The notes beneath the pieces are model-generated. The model did not search any database, was not told where the DNA came from, and was given only the letters and a program-made list of their open reading frames with translations. A stretch of DNA of 64,000 bases from Mesorhizobium prunaredense (GTDB lineage: Bacteria; Pseudomonadota; Alphaproteobacteria; Rhizobiales; Rhizobiaceae). Both the position numbers and the translations under genes were made by a program. Positions within the stretch are counted from its first letter, which is position 1, and the number at the start of each line of letters is the position of its first letter. Below, piece by piece: positions 8,786 to 17,217 of this stretch. The DNA lies in the NCBI RefSeq assembly GCF_900156895.1, contig NZ_FTPD01000045.1, forward strand, positions 380,997-444,996, written 5' to 3'.

Positions 8786-8800
8786 GTTCTTGATTTGTTC
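8786..8800 (+). promoter_or_regulatory. LexA (SOS) box of alphaproteobacterial type
   Basis: The sequence GTTCTTGATTTGTTC is a perfect match to the GTTC-N7-GTTC direct repeat bound by LexA in alphaproteobacteria. It lies 25 bases ahead of the radical-SAM start at 8826 and 60 bases ahead of the divergent glycosyltransferase start, so it could control either or both. Confidence 0.75.
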
Positions 8801-8825
8801 CCACAAACCAAATAGGATTATTTTC

Positions 8826-10031
8826 ATGAACAGAGCAATTCGACAGCCAGCCGACAGTCCCTGGGAGAGGGCGAAAATGGAACAGATCGTACGTGCCGAC
8901 ATTGCTGCCTTCGGGGCCGGAAGAGCCGAGATGGCCAATGCAATGATCGAGCAGAGTGGCGTCCGTATCCGTCCGGAGCGCAATCGCGGCCGGTCCGCCG
9001 GCATCAACCCGTCCGGCCGGTTCGAACCGGTCAGCCGGCATGTGTTCGACGATGGCTGGAATTCGCTTGAGGAACTGCCGCCGTTCAAGACCGAGGTGCA
9101 GGTCGAGAAGCCGCGCACCATCGTCACCCGCAACGAATCGCCCGACATTTCCTTCGACCGCTCGATCAACCCGTATCGCGGCTGCGAACATGGCTGCGTC
9201 TATTGCTTCGCGCGGCCGACGCATAGCTTCATGGGCCTGTCGCCGGGACTGGATTTCGAATCGAAGCTGTTCGCCAAGCCGGATGCGGCGCGGCTGCTCG
9301 ACAAGGAATTGTCGAAGGACGGCTACCAGCCGCGCACCATTGCCATCGGCACCAACACCGATCCGTATCAGCCGATCGAGAAGCAGTACCGGATCATGCG
9401 CGAGATCCTCGAAGTGCTGGAGGCGCGCGGCCACCCGGTCGGCATCGTCACCAAATCCGCGCTGGTGACGCGCGACATCGACATTCTGTCGCGCATGGCC
9501 GAACGCGGGCTGGCCAAGGTGGCGCTGTCGGTGACGACGCTCGACCGTATGCTGGCCAGAACGATGGAGCCGCGCGCGTCGACGCCGACCAAGCGGCTGG
9601 AGGCGATCAGGCAGCTTTCGGATGCCGGCATTCCGGCCTCGGTCATGGTCGCTCCTATCATCCCCGGCCTGACCGATCAGGAGATGGAACGCATCCTCGA
9701 TTCGGCACGTGCGGCAGGAGCGCGCGAGGCCGGCTACGTCCTGCTGCGCCTGCCGCTGGAGGTCGCGCCGATCTTCAAGGATTGGCTGCTGCGTCATTAT
9801 CCGGACCGCTACCGTCACGTCATGTCGCTGATCCGCTCGATGCGCGACGGCAAGGATTACGATTCGGAATGGGGCAAGCGCATGAAAGGCTCCGGCCCCT
9901 ATGCCTGGCAGATCGGCCGGCGCTTCGAGATCGCCGCCAAACGGCTTGGCCTCAACGCCGAGCGGCGGTCGCTCAGGACCGACCAGTTCGTCGCCGCAGC
10001 CAAGGCAACCGAGCAACTGATGCTGCTTTGA
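8826..10031 (+). CDS. PA0069-family radical SAM protein (spore-photoproduct-lyase-like)
   Basis: A 401-residue radical SAM enzyme. The iron-sulfur cluster ligands are in GCEHGCVYCFARP (CxxxCxxC), preceded by SINPYRGC, and the barrel continues through GTNTDPYQPIEKQYRIMREILE and VALSVTTLD. These features match the PA0069/SplB-related family often annotated as DNA-repair-like. The ATG at 8826 has AGGA upstream; ATG 8877, preceded by GAGAGGG, is an alternative. The SOS box in its promoter supports a role in DNA damage, but the reaction is unproven. Confidence 0.9.
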   Translation: MNRAIRQPADSPWERAKMEQIVRADIAAFGAGRAEMANAMIEQSGVRIRPERNRGRSAGINPSGRFEPVSRHVFDDGWNSLEELPPFKTEVQVEKPRTIVTRNESPDISFDRSINPYRGCEHGCVYCFARPTHSFMGLSPGLDFESKLFAKPDAARLLDKELSKDGYQPRTIAIGTNTDPYQPIEKQYRIMREILEVLEARGHPVGIVTKSALVTRDIDILSRMAERGLAKVALSVTTLDRMLARTMEPRASTPTKRLEAIRQLSDAGIPASVMVAPIIPGLTDQEMERILDSARAAGAREAGYVLLRLPLEVAPIFKDWLLRHYPDRYRHVMSLIRSMRDGKDYDSEWGKRMKGSGPYAWQIGRRFEIAAKRLGLNAERRSLRTDQFVAAAKATEQLMLL

Positions 10032-10039
10032 AGACATCG

Positions 10040-10063
10040 TCTGCCGCCGCTACCGGCGGCAGA
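10040..10063 (+). terminator. Stem-loop after the radical-SAM gene
   Basis: A perfect 9-bp stem (TCTGCCGCC / GGCGGCAGA) with a 6-base loop starts 8 bases after the stop codon. It is followed by only ATGAAAA, no U tract, so it may stabilise the 3' end rather than terminate on its own. Confidence 0.45.
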
Positions 10064-10184
10064 TGAAAATCCCGTCCGGCCTGTCCTGTCCCCGGGCTTG
10101 CAGACGGTGCCTTCCGGGTCCGGTGCCTCACCCGACCCGGAGGGGCTTGCGGAGAATCGGAGCCGATGCGAACCTCGCCGCAAC

Positions 10185-10916
10185 ATGGCTCGCGCGCGTT
10201 CTGATTCTCCGCTTCTCTTCGAAATCGTTGAGAGACCCGATTTCTCCTTCGAGACGAAGGCGATGGCCGAAGGCCTGTGGCCGGTGGCGGGAATGGACGA
10301 GGCCGGGCGCGGCCCGCTTGCCGGGCCGGTCGTCGCGGCAGCGGTAGTGCTCGATCCCGCCAACATTCCAGACGGCCTCGACGATTCCAAGCGCCTCAGC
10401 CACCTGCAGCGCGAGGCGCTGTTCCAGAAAATCCTCGGCTCCGCTCTTGCCGTGTCGATGGCCTCGGTCAGCGCGGAAGGCATCGATGGCAGCAATATTC
10501 TCAAGGCCAGCCTCGAGGCGATGCGCCGCGCCTTGGTCGGGCTCTCGGTGCAGCCAAAGCTGGCCCTGGCCGACGGCCGCGACGTGCCGCCCGGACTGCC
10601 ATGCGAAGGCAGAGCGCTGATCAAGGGCGACCAGCGCTCGCAGTCGATCGCCGCCGCCTCGATCGTCGCCAAAGTGATGCGCGATCGCATGATGTGCGGC
10701 TGCGGCAGCCATCACGCGCATTACGGTTTCGAACTCCATATGGGCTACGCCACGGTCCGCCACCGCACGGCGATCGAGGTGCATGGACCGGTGGCGCGAC
10801 TGCACCGCGCGTCCTTCGCGCCGTTCCGGCTCGGCGGAACCGAGGTGCCGGACGAAGAGAGTTTTTCGAGTTTGGATTGGGGCGACGAACCACCGTCGCG
10901 GCTTCGTGCTGAATAG
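10185..10916 (+). CDS. rnhB: Ribonuclease HII
   Basis: A 243-residue RNase HII that nicks RNA-DNA hybrids and misincorporated ribonucleotides. The acidic residues are Asp38 and Glu39 in GMDEAGRGPLAG, Asp130 in ALADGR, and a further Asp (about 167) after the KGDQRSQSIAAASIVAK motif. The C-terminal HxGY-like segment is GFELHMGYATVRHR. The ATG at 10185 gives an N-terminus typical of rhizobial RnhB; 29 more upstream codons have no family resemblance. It converges on the ATP synthase F0 operon. Confidence 0.95.
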   Translation: MARARSDSPLLFEIVERPDFSFETKAMAEGLWPVAGMDEAGRGPLAGPVVAAAVVLDPANIPDGLDDSKRLSHLQREALFQKILGSALAVSMASVSAEGIDGSNILKASLEAMRRALVGLSVQPKLALADGRDVPPGLPCEGRALIKGDQRSQSIAAASIVAKVMRDRMMCGCGSHHAHYGFELHMGYATVRHRTAIEVHGPVARLHRASFAPFRLGGTEVPDEESFSSLDWGDEPPSRLRAE

Positions 10917-10941
10917 TGGAGATTGGCGAAAGCGGCGATGA

Positions 10942-11112
10942 GGGTAATCTCCCCCCTTGAGGGGGAGATGGCCGACAGGCCAGAGGGGGTAGCCGCGCGT
11001 GAAGCGCCGCGCCCCTATTCCATTCGACAATGTCCGATAGGGCGTCGCGACGCCGAGGCGACCCCCTCTGTCGCCTTCGGCGACATCTCCCCCTCAAGGG
11101 GGGAGATTACCC
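10942..11112. repeat. Intergenic palindromic element between convergent genes
   Basis: Two 29-base arms at 10942-10970 and 11084-11112 are perfect inverted copies, each holding GGTAATCTCC...GGGGGAGATG. Inside, a second pair (AGAGGGGGT / ACCCCCTCTG) continues the symmetry. It fills the space between rnhB and atpF stops and could act as a bidirectional terminator. A related copy lies at 26744-26904. Confidence 0.85.
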
Positions 11113-11114
11113 GC

Positions 11115-11606
11115 TTAATTCAGCCTGGACTTGACGTCCTGAAGCGATGCCTGGAACAGGTCGGCGCCCGCCTTGGCGTCAATCTTGGCGGCGAGTAGCG
11201 TGCGGGCGGCTTCGACGGCGATATCGACGGCACTGGCGCGCACTTCGCCGATCGCCTCGCGCTCCGCCTGACCGATCTTCTGTTCGGCAAGCGCGGTGCG
11301 CCGGGCGACATAGTCCTCGGTCTTCTTGTGCGCCTCGGCAGCCAGCATGTCGGCCTCGCGCTTGGCGGCGGCGACGATGTCCGCGGCCTCCTGCTCGGCT
11401 TCCTTGCGCTTGCGCTGGTATTGGCCGAGCAGTTGCTGGGCCTCCTCGCGCAGCCGGCGCGCTTCTTCAAGCTCGTTGCTGATCTTTTCGGCGCGGGCGT
11501 CGAGCGCCTTGGCGATCAGCTTAGGCACCTTGACGTAGACGGCAATGGCCAGAAAAATGACGAGGGCAACGGTGGCCCAAAGCGTCGCGAGTGATGTGGC
11601 GTCCAT
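11115..11606 (-). CDS. atpF: F0F1 ATP synthase subunit b
   Basis: A 163-residue peripheral stalk subunit: one N-terminal membrane helix (LATLWATVALVIFLAIAVYV) followed by a long charged coiled coil (residues 35-150) rich in Ala, Glu and Lys. It links the a/c ring part in the membrane to F1. The ATG at 11606 has GAGGAG at the correct distance; the longer frame overlaps the upstream b' gene. It is the last gene of the atpI-B-E-b'-b operon. Confidence 0.94.
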   Translation of the reverse strand: MDATSLATLWATVALVIFLAIAVYVKVPKLIAKALDARAEKISNELEEARRLREEAQQLLGQYQRKRKEAEQEAADIVAAAKREADMLAAEAHKKTEDYVARRTALAEQKIGQAEREAIGEVRASAVDIAVEAARTLLAAKIDAKAGADLFQASLQDVKSRLN

Positions 11607-11616
11607 GATGCGCTCC

Positions 11617-12216
11617 TCACCGGGCCACGGATTTGACGGCTGCCGCGATCTCGGCCTTGCTGGCCTTGCCGCCGACAAGCGCCTCGACGATTGCCGAAGC
11701 CGTGTCCTCGGCGATCGTGCCGACTTCCTTCATGGCATTGGCCTTGATGGTCGAAATGCGAGCCTCGGCTTCGCCAAGCTTCTGGTCAAGCGCTGCCTCG
11801 ACCTTCTTGCGGGCGGCTTCGGCTTCCGCCTTGGCGGCATCGTTGGCCTGCTGGCCGATCGCATTGGCTTTGGTCTTGGCCTCCGCCAGTTCCTGCTCAT
11901 AGGCGGCAACGGCGGCATCGGCCTCGCCCTTCAGCCTGGCGGCATGGTCGAGATCCTGGGTGATGCGGTCGTTGCGGACATCGATGATGCCGCCAACGCG
12001 CGGCATCACCACCTTCTTCAGGAACAGGTAGAACAGCCCGAAGGTGATCGCCAGCCACAGAAGCTGCGACGGGAATGTCGCCGGATCGAATGGCGGGAAC
12101 ACGCCGTGCGTCTCGGCAGGCACACCGGTGCCGGAATGCGTATCGCCTTCCGTGCCGGTATGGCCGCCTTCGACCGTGGGCGCGGACTCTTGCGCAAAGG
12201 CAGATGTCACGAACAT
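11617..12216 (-). CDS. F0F1 ATP synthase subunit b'
   Basis: A 199-residue b-type stalk subunit with an unusually long N-terminal part: FVTSAFAQES looks signal-like, then a Gly/Thr/His-rich linker, then the membrane helix (FPSQLLWLAITFGLFYLFL, about residues 48-67) and a coiled coil. The second, divergent b copy (b', AtpG/AtpF2) forms a heterodimer with b and is characteristic of alphaproteobacteria and phototrophs. It sits 10 bases upstream of atpF. Confidence 0.93.
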   Translation of the reverse strand: MFVTSAFAQESAPTVEGGHTGTEGDTHSGTGVPAETHGVFPPFDPATFPSQLLWLAITFGLFYLFLKKVVMPRVGGIIDVRNDRITQDLDHAARLKGEADAAVAAYEQELAEAKTKANAIGQQANDAAKAEAEAARKKVEAALDQKLGEAEARISTIKANAMKEVGTIAEDTASAIVEALVGGKASKAEIAAAVKSVAR

Positions 12217-12293
12217 GGACTATCCCCTGATGTCAGGCCTGCCGCCGATTTGCGGCCGGCCCTTCCAATTCCCAATGTTAGCCGAACAGGGGC

Positions 12294-12518
12294 TCAGCCG
12301 AACAGGGCCAAAAGCGCGATGAGCAGCGAGAAGATGCCCAGCGCTTCAGTCACGGCGAAGCCGAAGATCAGGCGGCCGAACTGGCCATCCGCGGCCGACG
12401 GGTTACGCAATGCGCCCGCCAGATAGCTGCCGAAGATGTTGCCAAGGCCAATACCGGCGCCACCCATGCCGAGGCATGCGATGCCGGCGCCGATGAACTT
12501 TGCTGCTTCTGCTTCCAT
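12294..12518 (-). CDS. atpE: F0F1 ATP synthase subunit c
   Basis: A 74-residue proteolipid forming the rotating membrane ring. It has two hydrophobic helices joined by a polar loop (ALRNPSAADGQFGR), and the proton-carrying acid is Glu58 in FAVTEALGIF, as usual in this group. The glycine-rich first helix (GMGGAGIGLGNIFG) packs against neighbours. The gene lies in order between atpB and the b' gene. A putative ribosome site, AAAGGAG, is present upstream. Confidence 0.96.
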   Translation of the reverse strand: MEAEAAKFIGAGIACLGMGGAGIGLGNIFGSYLAGALRNPSAADGQFGRLIFGFAVTEALGIFSLLIALLALFG

Positions 12519-12601
12519 GTGTTCAACTCCTTTGGATCTAAAAAATTCCGTTGCGATTTCTATCCCGGCAGCAGGGCCGGAAACTCTTGGGTCAACCTGG
12601 G

Positions 12602-13360
12602 TCAGTGCCCGGGATGCAGGGCGTCGTTCAGATACATGCAGGTCAGCACGGCAAAGACGTAGGCCTGCAGGAAGGCGACCAGCAGTTCCAGCGCCGTCAG
12701 CGCCACGGCCATCGCCAGCGGCAGGACCGATCCGGCAATGCCGAGCGTGCCAAGCGCGCTCAAGCTCACCACGAAGCCCGAGAACACTTTCAGCGTGATG
12801 TGGCCGGCCAGCATGTTGGCGAACAGACGAACCGAGAGGCTGACCGGGCGCGAAACGAAGGAAATCACCTCGATCAGCACCACCAGCGGCAGCAGGTAAA
12901 CCGGCACGCCATGCGGCACGAACAGTTTCAGGAAACCAAGGCCATGCTTCATGAAGCCGTAGACGACGACGGTTCCGATCACCAGCGCGGCAAGGCCGAA
13001 GGTGACGATGATGTGGCTGGTGACGGTGAAGAAATATGGAAAAAGACCGAGCAGATTGGCAACGAGCACAAACATGAACAGCGAAAATACCAAGGGAAAG
13101 AACTTCATGCCTTGGGTTCCGGCTGCGTCCCTCAGCATGTTGCCGACGAATTCGTAGGCCATTTCCGAGACCGACTGGAGACGGCTGGGAACGAGGCTGC
13201 GGCTCGAGGTGCTGAGATAGAGGAACGCCGAGGCAACGGCGACGGTCGCGACCATGAAGAGCGCCGAATTGGTGAACGACAGGTCGTAGCCGCCGATCTC
13301 GATCGGAATCAGCTTGTTGATATGGAACTGGTGGATCGGATCGACCTTGTCAGCAGCCAC
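12602..13360 (-). CDS. atpB: F0F1 ATP synthase subunit a
   Basis: A 252-residue polytopic membrane protein forming the proton half-channels. The essential arginine is in LSVRLFANMLAGH, and the ending ALELLVAFLQAYVFAVLTCMYLNDALHPGH is the conserved last helix and tail. The N-terminus (DPIHQFHINKLIPI) lies outside the membrane. Its place directly after atpI and ahead of atpE matches the standard alphaproteobacterial F0 operon. Confidence 0.96.
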   Translation of the reverse strand: MAADKVDPIHQFHINKLIPIEIGGYDLSFTNSALFMVATVAVASAFLYLSTSSRSLVPSRLQSVSEMAYEFVGNMLRDAAGTQGMKFFPLVFSLFMFVLVANLLGLFPYFFTVTSHIIVTFGLAALVIGTVVVYGFMKHGLGFLKLFVPHGVPVYLLPLVVLIEVISFVSRPVSLSVRLFANMLAGHITLKVFSGFVVSLSALGTLGIAGSVLPLAMAVALTALELLVAFLQAYVFAVLTCMYLNDALHPGH

Positions 13361-13430
13361 TTTAATTCCCCATCAAAGCCGCGCGCGGCTTTAGTGTCCT
13401 GTTCACTGCGCCGGCAAGCGGCGCCTCAAG

Positions 13431-13829
13431 TCATTCTTTCGGATCGCGGGCTTTGTCGCCCTGTCCGAATTCCGCCATAAGTCCCGCGGAGCGCAAGACA
13501 TTGAGCACGCCGGCGCCAAAACCGAGCAGCAAAAAAACGATCAGACCCCATGGCGATGTCCCCGCCACACGGTCGATGATCCAGCCAAGACCGGCACCAA
13601 CCACTATCCCGGCGATGAACTCGCTGGATAGCTTGAGCGCCTGGCCATATCCGGCCGCACTGCCCGCTTTCGCGTCGTCTTTCACCTCGAGCCGGTCCGG
13701 CCGTCTTGTCGCAAGCGATGCTTCAAGGTCGCGCCGGCGGCGCTCAAGATCGTCGTCGCGGATGTCGGCTTGACGCTGTTTGCCGCGGCCGGTTTCTCCG
13801 GTTCCGTCTGGCCCATTCTTGTCGGCCAT
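13431..13829 (-). CDS. atpI: ATP synthase assembly protein AtpI
   Basis: A 132-residue protein with a long charged N-terminal region (residues 1-65) and two membrane helices (FIAGIVVGAGLGWIIDRV and SPWGLIVFLLLGFGAGVLNVLR). This is the AtpI/AtpQ-like architecture; the family helps assemble the c ring and may transport magnesium. As first gene of the operon it sets its promoter region near 13830-13900. A ribosome site is seen in the GGGGGTTGCG upstream of the ATG at 13829. Confidence 0.9.
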   Translation of the reverse strand: MADKNGPDGTGETGRGKQRQADIRDDDLERRRRDLEASLATRRPDRLEVKDDAKAGSAAGYGQALKLSSEFIAGIVVGAGLGWIIDRVAGTSPWGLIVFLLLGFGAGVLNVLRSAGLMAEFGQGDKARDPKE

Positions 13830-14071
13830 CGCAACCCCCTTGCCCGGTCAGATCGTCACCGTCCGTCCGCTCTTAAGTCGCCGGCAACATAGTTAGAGGG
13901 TCCCCGCCCGTCAAGCCACGGGCAGGACTTCAGCGTTAAGTATTTTTCCCATGGAAATCAAGAGCTTGCCAGGGTGCGACATCGTGCCCGCTAACGCCGC
14001 TGGTGTGCCGCGGCCGAATCCCTGCGGCGACGGGTCTTCGATCGGCCGCGCCCGGGGCCTTGCCGGAGCGC

Positions 14072-15256
14072 TTAGCTCCAGCCGCCGCCATAGGTGCGAT
14101 AGAAGATGTGCAGGCCGATCCTGGTCATTTTTTTCATCGTCCGTGCCCAACCCGGGTTGACGTAGTTGGCGTAGTAATGGGTCGACGATCCGACTTCCGG
14201 GATGAAGATCTTGCCGGCAGTGACCGCCATGGCGATGTCCTGCGCGGTCTTGTAGTGGGCGGGGCTCTGGATGCGCTTCTTCCTGCCGTCGCAAGCGAAG
14301 GAAAACTGGCAACGGTTGAACCATTTGTCGTTCTGATAGACGACGCCGCAGATCGAATTCGGATAGGCCGGATTGCGAACGCGATTGAGGATGACCTGGG
14401 CGACGGCGGCCTGGCCGCGCACCGATTCCCCGCGCGCCTCGAAATAGATGCCGTTGGCGAGGCAAGTCTGTTCCGCTTTGGAGAAGACGCTCGCCGGCAG
14501 CGGAGTTTGCATCCACGAATGATCGCCCTTGGCCACCGGCGGAATGAAGCGGCCATCGTTCGGCTGCTCGTCCTGAAGCAAGGCCTCGAAGGGCGAAGCC
14601 TGGGCATAGTCAGGCGCGGCCGCTGCGTAGGCCGTCGCCAGGACGTCGGGGCGGTCGTTGTTGACCAGCGCGGCCAGCATGGCCGGCACGCCGGGATCCG
14701 GCTTCTTGTCGACGCGCCTATGAAACGCGGCGGCAATCTGGATCTCCTTGCCTTTGATCTCGGGCTTGGCGAAAGCCATTTTCAGGCCACTGTCCATGCT
14801 CGGGCGAAGCAGCGAGGAGGTGCGCTCAAACACCGAGCCGGCATTGAAGTTCTTCGGCGGCGCGACCGGCGAGACGATGATAATGCGGCCCTTCTTGTCG
14901 GCGCGCATGATGCGGTCCTCGTCGGGCGTCGTGCTGGCCACGCTGCCCTTGCCGCGAAACGACACGGCGCCGATGCCGGGCAACCGGACGCCGGAACCCG
15001 AGATCGAGCCGGTGGTGTCGGAATCGAGGAAAGGCATTTCGGCGGCATGGACCGAGCCGGCGACGGATTTCTCGACATAGGCGTTCCAGCGGGCGTTCGG
15101 CGCCTTGAGGCCCGAAACCAGGCTCGTCATGTCCTGGTAGGCGATGACATTGGGAAAGCCGACCCAGATGCCAAGTCCAATGACCAGAGGAGACAGAAAG
15201 GAACGTCTTTTCTCACCGGCGAAAGCGACAAGCCGCTTCAAAACACGTCGATGCAC
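14072..15256 (-). CDS. SleB-type cell wall hydrolase
   Basis: A 394-residue protein with an N-terminal membrane anchor (SFLSPLVIGLGIWVGFPNVIAY) and a C-terminal hydrolase_2 (SleB) domain at about residues 265-390: CLANGIYFEARGES, VAQVILNRVRN, YPNSICGVVYQN and THYYANYVNPGW. Such enzymes are lytic transglycosylases or amidases acting on peptidoglycan. The GTG at 15256 was chosen for its GGAGAG ribosome site; an in-frame ATG at 15307 is an alternative. The middle region (60-260) is low in recognisable motifs. Confidence 0.88.
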   Translation of the reverse strand: MHRRVLKRLVAFAGEKRRSFLSPLVIGLGIWVGFPNVIAYQDMTSLVSGLKAPNARWNAYVEKSVAGSVHAAEMPFLDSDTTGSISGSGVRLPGIGAVSFRGKGSVASTTPDEDRIMRADKKGRIIIVSPVAPPKNFNAGSVFERTSSLLRPSMDSGLKMAFAKPEIKGKEIQIAAAFHRRVDKKPDPGVPAMLAALVNNDRPDVLATAYAAAAPDYAQASPFEALLQDEQPNDGRFIPPVAKGDHSWMQTPLPASVFSKAEQTCLANGIYFEARGESVRGQAAVAQVILNRVRNPAYPNSICGVVYQNDKWFNRCQFSFACDGRKKRIQSPAHYKTAQDIAMAVTAGKIFIPEVGSSTHYYANYVNPGWARTMKKMTRIGLHIFYRTYGGGWS

Positions 15257-15434
15257 GGAACTCTCCAGAAACGCAACGGACCCCACTGGAGAGGCACGAT
15301 GATGCATTAACCTTGATGGGGCGTTAACGGAGCTCGACAGCGCCAATCATTTCAAAGGCTTTTGTTGGAAACGGCTCCAACGGTCCCGTTAACCACTCCG
15401 CAGAGCGTTGTTCAGAGATGAAGGAGCCTCCTCT

Positions 15435-15481
15435 ATGCCACGAACATGCTTAACGGCGATGCCACGAACATGCTTAACGGC
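15435..15481. repeat. Tandem 24-base direct repeat
   Basis: Two identical 23-base copies beginning ATGCCACGAACATGC and ending TTAACGGC lie at 15435-15457 and 15459-15481, with one base between. The pair sits between the SleB gene and the accessory block. It may be a slipped-strand duplication or a regulator site; no coding role is apparent. Confidence 0.85.
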
Positions 15482-15540
15482 CCGCCATCGGCGAGCGGTC
15501 TCTTGCTTCAATGAGGTTTTTCGGTGGCGTGCTGGTCCGG

Positions 15541-16431
15541 TCAGGGGATAATTCCCCGAGGGCCCCGGCGTAGCTGGATCTGGCGGGTACCGCAGCATTT
15601 CTTGAACTTCATACCTGAACCGCAAGGACATTGATCATTGCCGCCGCGTTGCAGCCGGCCGACCAGGGGCAGCAGCGCTGCGGAAGGCAGGAGCGATGCC
15701 GCAAGGGCAGCCAACTTGGCCGAGATTCCCGGCACGACGAGGCGACGACCGGATTTGAACCCACGCCACGCCCGTTCGGCCACATACTCCGCATCCACCT
15801 TGGGCAAGACGTTGAAGAGCACCGTCTGATTGGCGCCTGACCTTGCGAGAAACTCCGTCGACACCGGGCCTGGTGCCACGCATGTGACCGTCACACCGGT
15901 TCGGCGCAATTCCTGGTGAAGCGCCTCTGAGAAGAAGCGCACGAAACCTTTGCTAGCGAAGTACAGAGCCATATAAGGTCCGGGAAGGAAGCCGGCCACG
16001 GAACTGAGATTGAGCACCCCGCCCCGTCGGCGCGCCACCATCCCGGGCAGAAAATGAAGGGTCAGTTCTGTGAGGGAATGTATGTTGAGATCGATGATGC
16101 CGAGTTGACCATCAACAGGCAGCGCCGTCGTCGCGCCCCGCAGGCCATAGCCGGCGCTGTTGACCAGGACATCACAGACCAGGCCGTGTGCGGACAGAAA
16201 GCCCTCCAGGCGCGTTGGCGCATCGCCTGCCACGAGATCCAACTCGAGCGTGAATGCCTCGCCACCCGCCTCCCGAACTTCGGACGCCGCGGCGGCCAAA
16301 CCCTCGGGCGAGCGGGCAACCAGCACAACCGCACCGCGCTCCCGTGCAGCGACGCCCGCAATTGCCCGGCCAATTCCACCCGAGCCGCCAATCACGACGA
16401 CGGCTGGCCGGAATTCATCGTGCGAAATCAC
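15541..16431 (-). CDS. Short-chain dehydrogenase with C-terminal SEC-C zinc motif
   Basis: A 296-residue two-part protein. Residues 10-240 are a classical SDR: GGSGGIG cofactor loop (15-21), NSAG (91-94), catalytic Ser near 144, and YFASK (Tyr157, Lys161), then PGPVSTEF. The last 30 residues hold QCPCGSGMKFKKCCG, the SEC-C pattern (Cys268, 270, 279, 280), which binds zinc in SecA. Its GTG start overlaps the previous stop as GTGA, so it is coupled to the acyltransferase gene. It may reduce a carbonyl made or carried by its operon partners. Confidence 0.87.
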   Translation of the reverse strand: MISHDEFRPAVVVIGGSGGIGRAIAGVAARERGAVVLVARSPEGLAAAASEVREAGGEAFTLELDLVAGDAPTRLEGFLSAHGLVCDVLVNSAGYGLRGATTALPVDGQLGIIDLNIHSLTELTLHFLPGMVARRRGGVLNLSSVAGFLPGPYMALYFASKGFVRFFSEALHQELRRTGVTVTCVAPGPVSTEFLARSGANQTVLFNVLPKVDAEYVAERAWRGFKSGRRLVVPGISAKLAALAASLLPSAALLPLVGRLQRGGNDQCPCGSGMKFKKCCGTRQIQLRRGPRGIIP

Positions 16432-17207
16432 GTCGCGTTCCTCCGTCTTGCAGGAGCGGCAACACCTTGACCGAGCAGCACCACTTCATTGGCGACAGTG
16501 CCGTTCAGAATCTTTTCGAATCGGTCCAGTGCTCGTGCGACGTTCGCTCCATCCATCACCCGGTGATCGTAGTGGATGCGGACATTCACCGATCCGTCGT
16601 TGCCGATCGGACCGTAGTTCAGAAGCGTGGTCAATGGTGTCAGCGGGTTGAGTGATTCCGCACCGAGACCAGAATAGACGGACAGTTGGAAGGTACCGAA
16701 GTAATTTGCCCTTTGCCGGGCGATGTTCAACCCTAGCCACATAAGCAGCCACCTGACTGGTGCGGGCGCACCCGCCATCCGCAAGGCACGCCGGAACTCC
16801 GGAACCTCGAGGATCGGCCGTGATCGAGCCGCGTGGATGGACCCCTCAAGTTCCGTGATGGAGTAGCGCTCCGGGCACTTGATGCAGCTCAGCAGAACGG
16901 CCGGCTCGCCATCATATTCGCGCTCGTGGGCAATCGAGGCTACGCTTGCCGGATACTCGTAAAGCTGCGGCCAAGGCAACTTGACATAGGCGCGCCGCAA
17001 CTCCGGCATCTCCAAGGCGAGAAGCGCATATCCTTTCAGGAAGATCGCGGTCCACGAGGGCCTGGTCTGCTGCGCCATTCTAGCCCTCACGAGCGGGCCG
17101 AGGTTCATCTGACGCTGCACCGCGACCCGTGGCACGCCGATCGAAAACCGCATCAGATCGCCAACAAGGCGCCGGGGCGCCGAAAGCTTGATGGCTCGGC
17201 CTCGCAT
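16428..17207 (-). CDS. Stand-alone acyltransferase domain of the E2/CAT superfamily
   Basis: A 259-residue protein resembling the catalytic domain of 2-oxoacid dehydrogenase E2 and chloramphenicol acetyltransferase, with DHRVMDGA (His215, Asp219) as active site. No lipoyl or E1-binding domain is present and no E1/E3 genes are nearby, so it is not part of a dehydrogenase complex; it probably moves an acyl group from CoA to an unknown acceptor. The ATG at 17207 has AGAGGT upstream and avoids a 47-base overlap with the preceding gene. Confidence 0.82.
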   Translation of the reverse strand: MRGRAIKLSAPRRLVGDLMRFSIGVPRVAVQRQMNLGPLVRARMAQQTRPSWTAIFLKGYALLALEMPELRRAYVKLPWPQLYEYPASVASIAHEREYDGEPAVLLSCIKCPERYSITELEGSIHAARSRPILEVPEFRRALRMAGAPAPVRWLLMWLGLNIARQRANYFGTFQLSVYSGLGAESLNPLTPLTTLLNYGPIGNDGSVNVRIHYDHRVMDGANVARALDRFEKILNGTVANEVVLLGQGVAAPARRRNAT

Positions 17208-17217
17208 CAAACGACCT

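Noticed and set aside
15290..15400. CtrA binding sites (TTAA-N7-TTAA) near GTTAAC motifs
   Set aside because: Several TTAAC occur, but none are spaced by seven bases.
15740..15760. GATTTGAACCC resembling a tRNA T-arm
   Set aside because: No matching acceptor or anticodon stems around it; it lies inside the SDR coding sequence.
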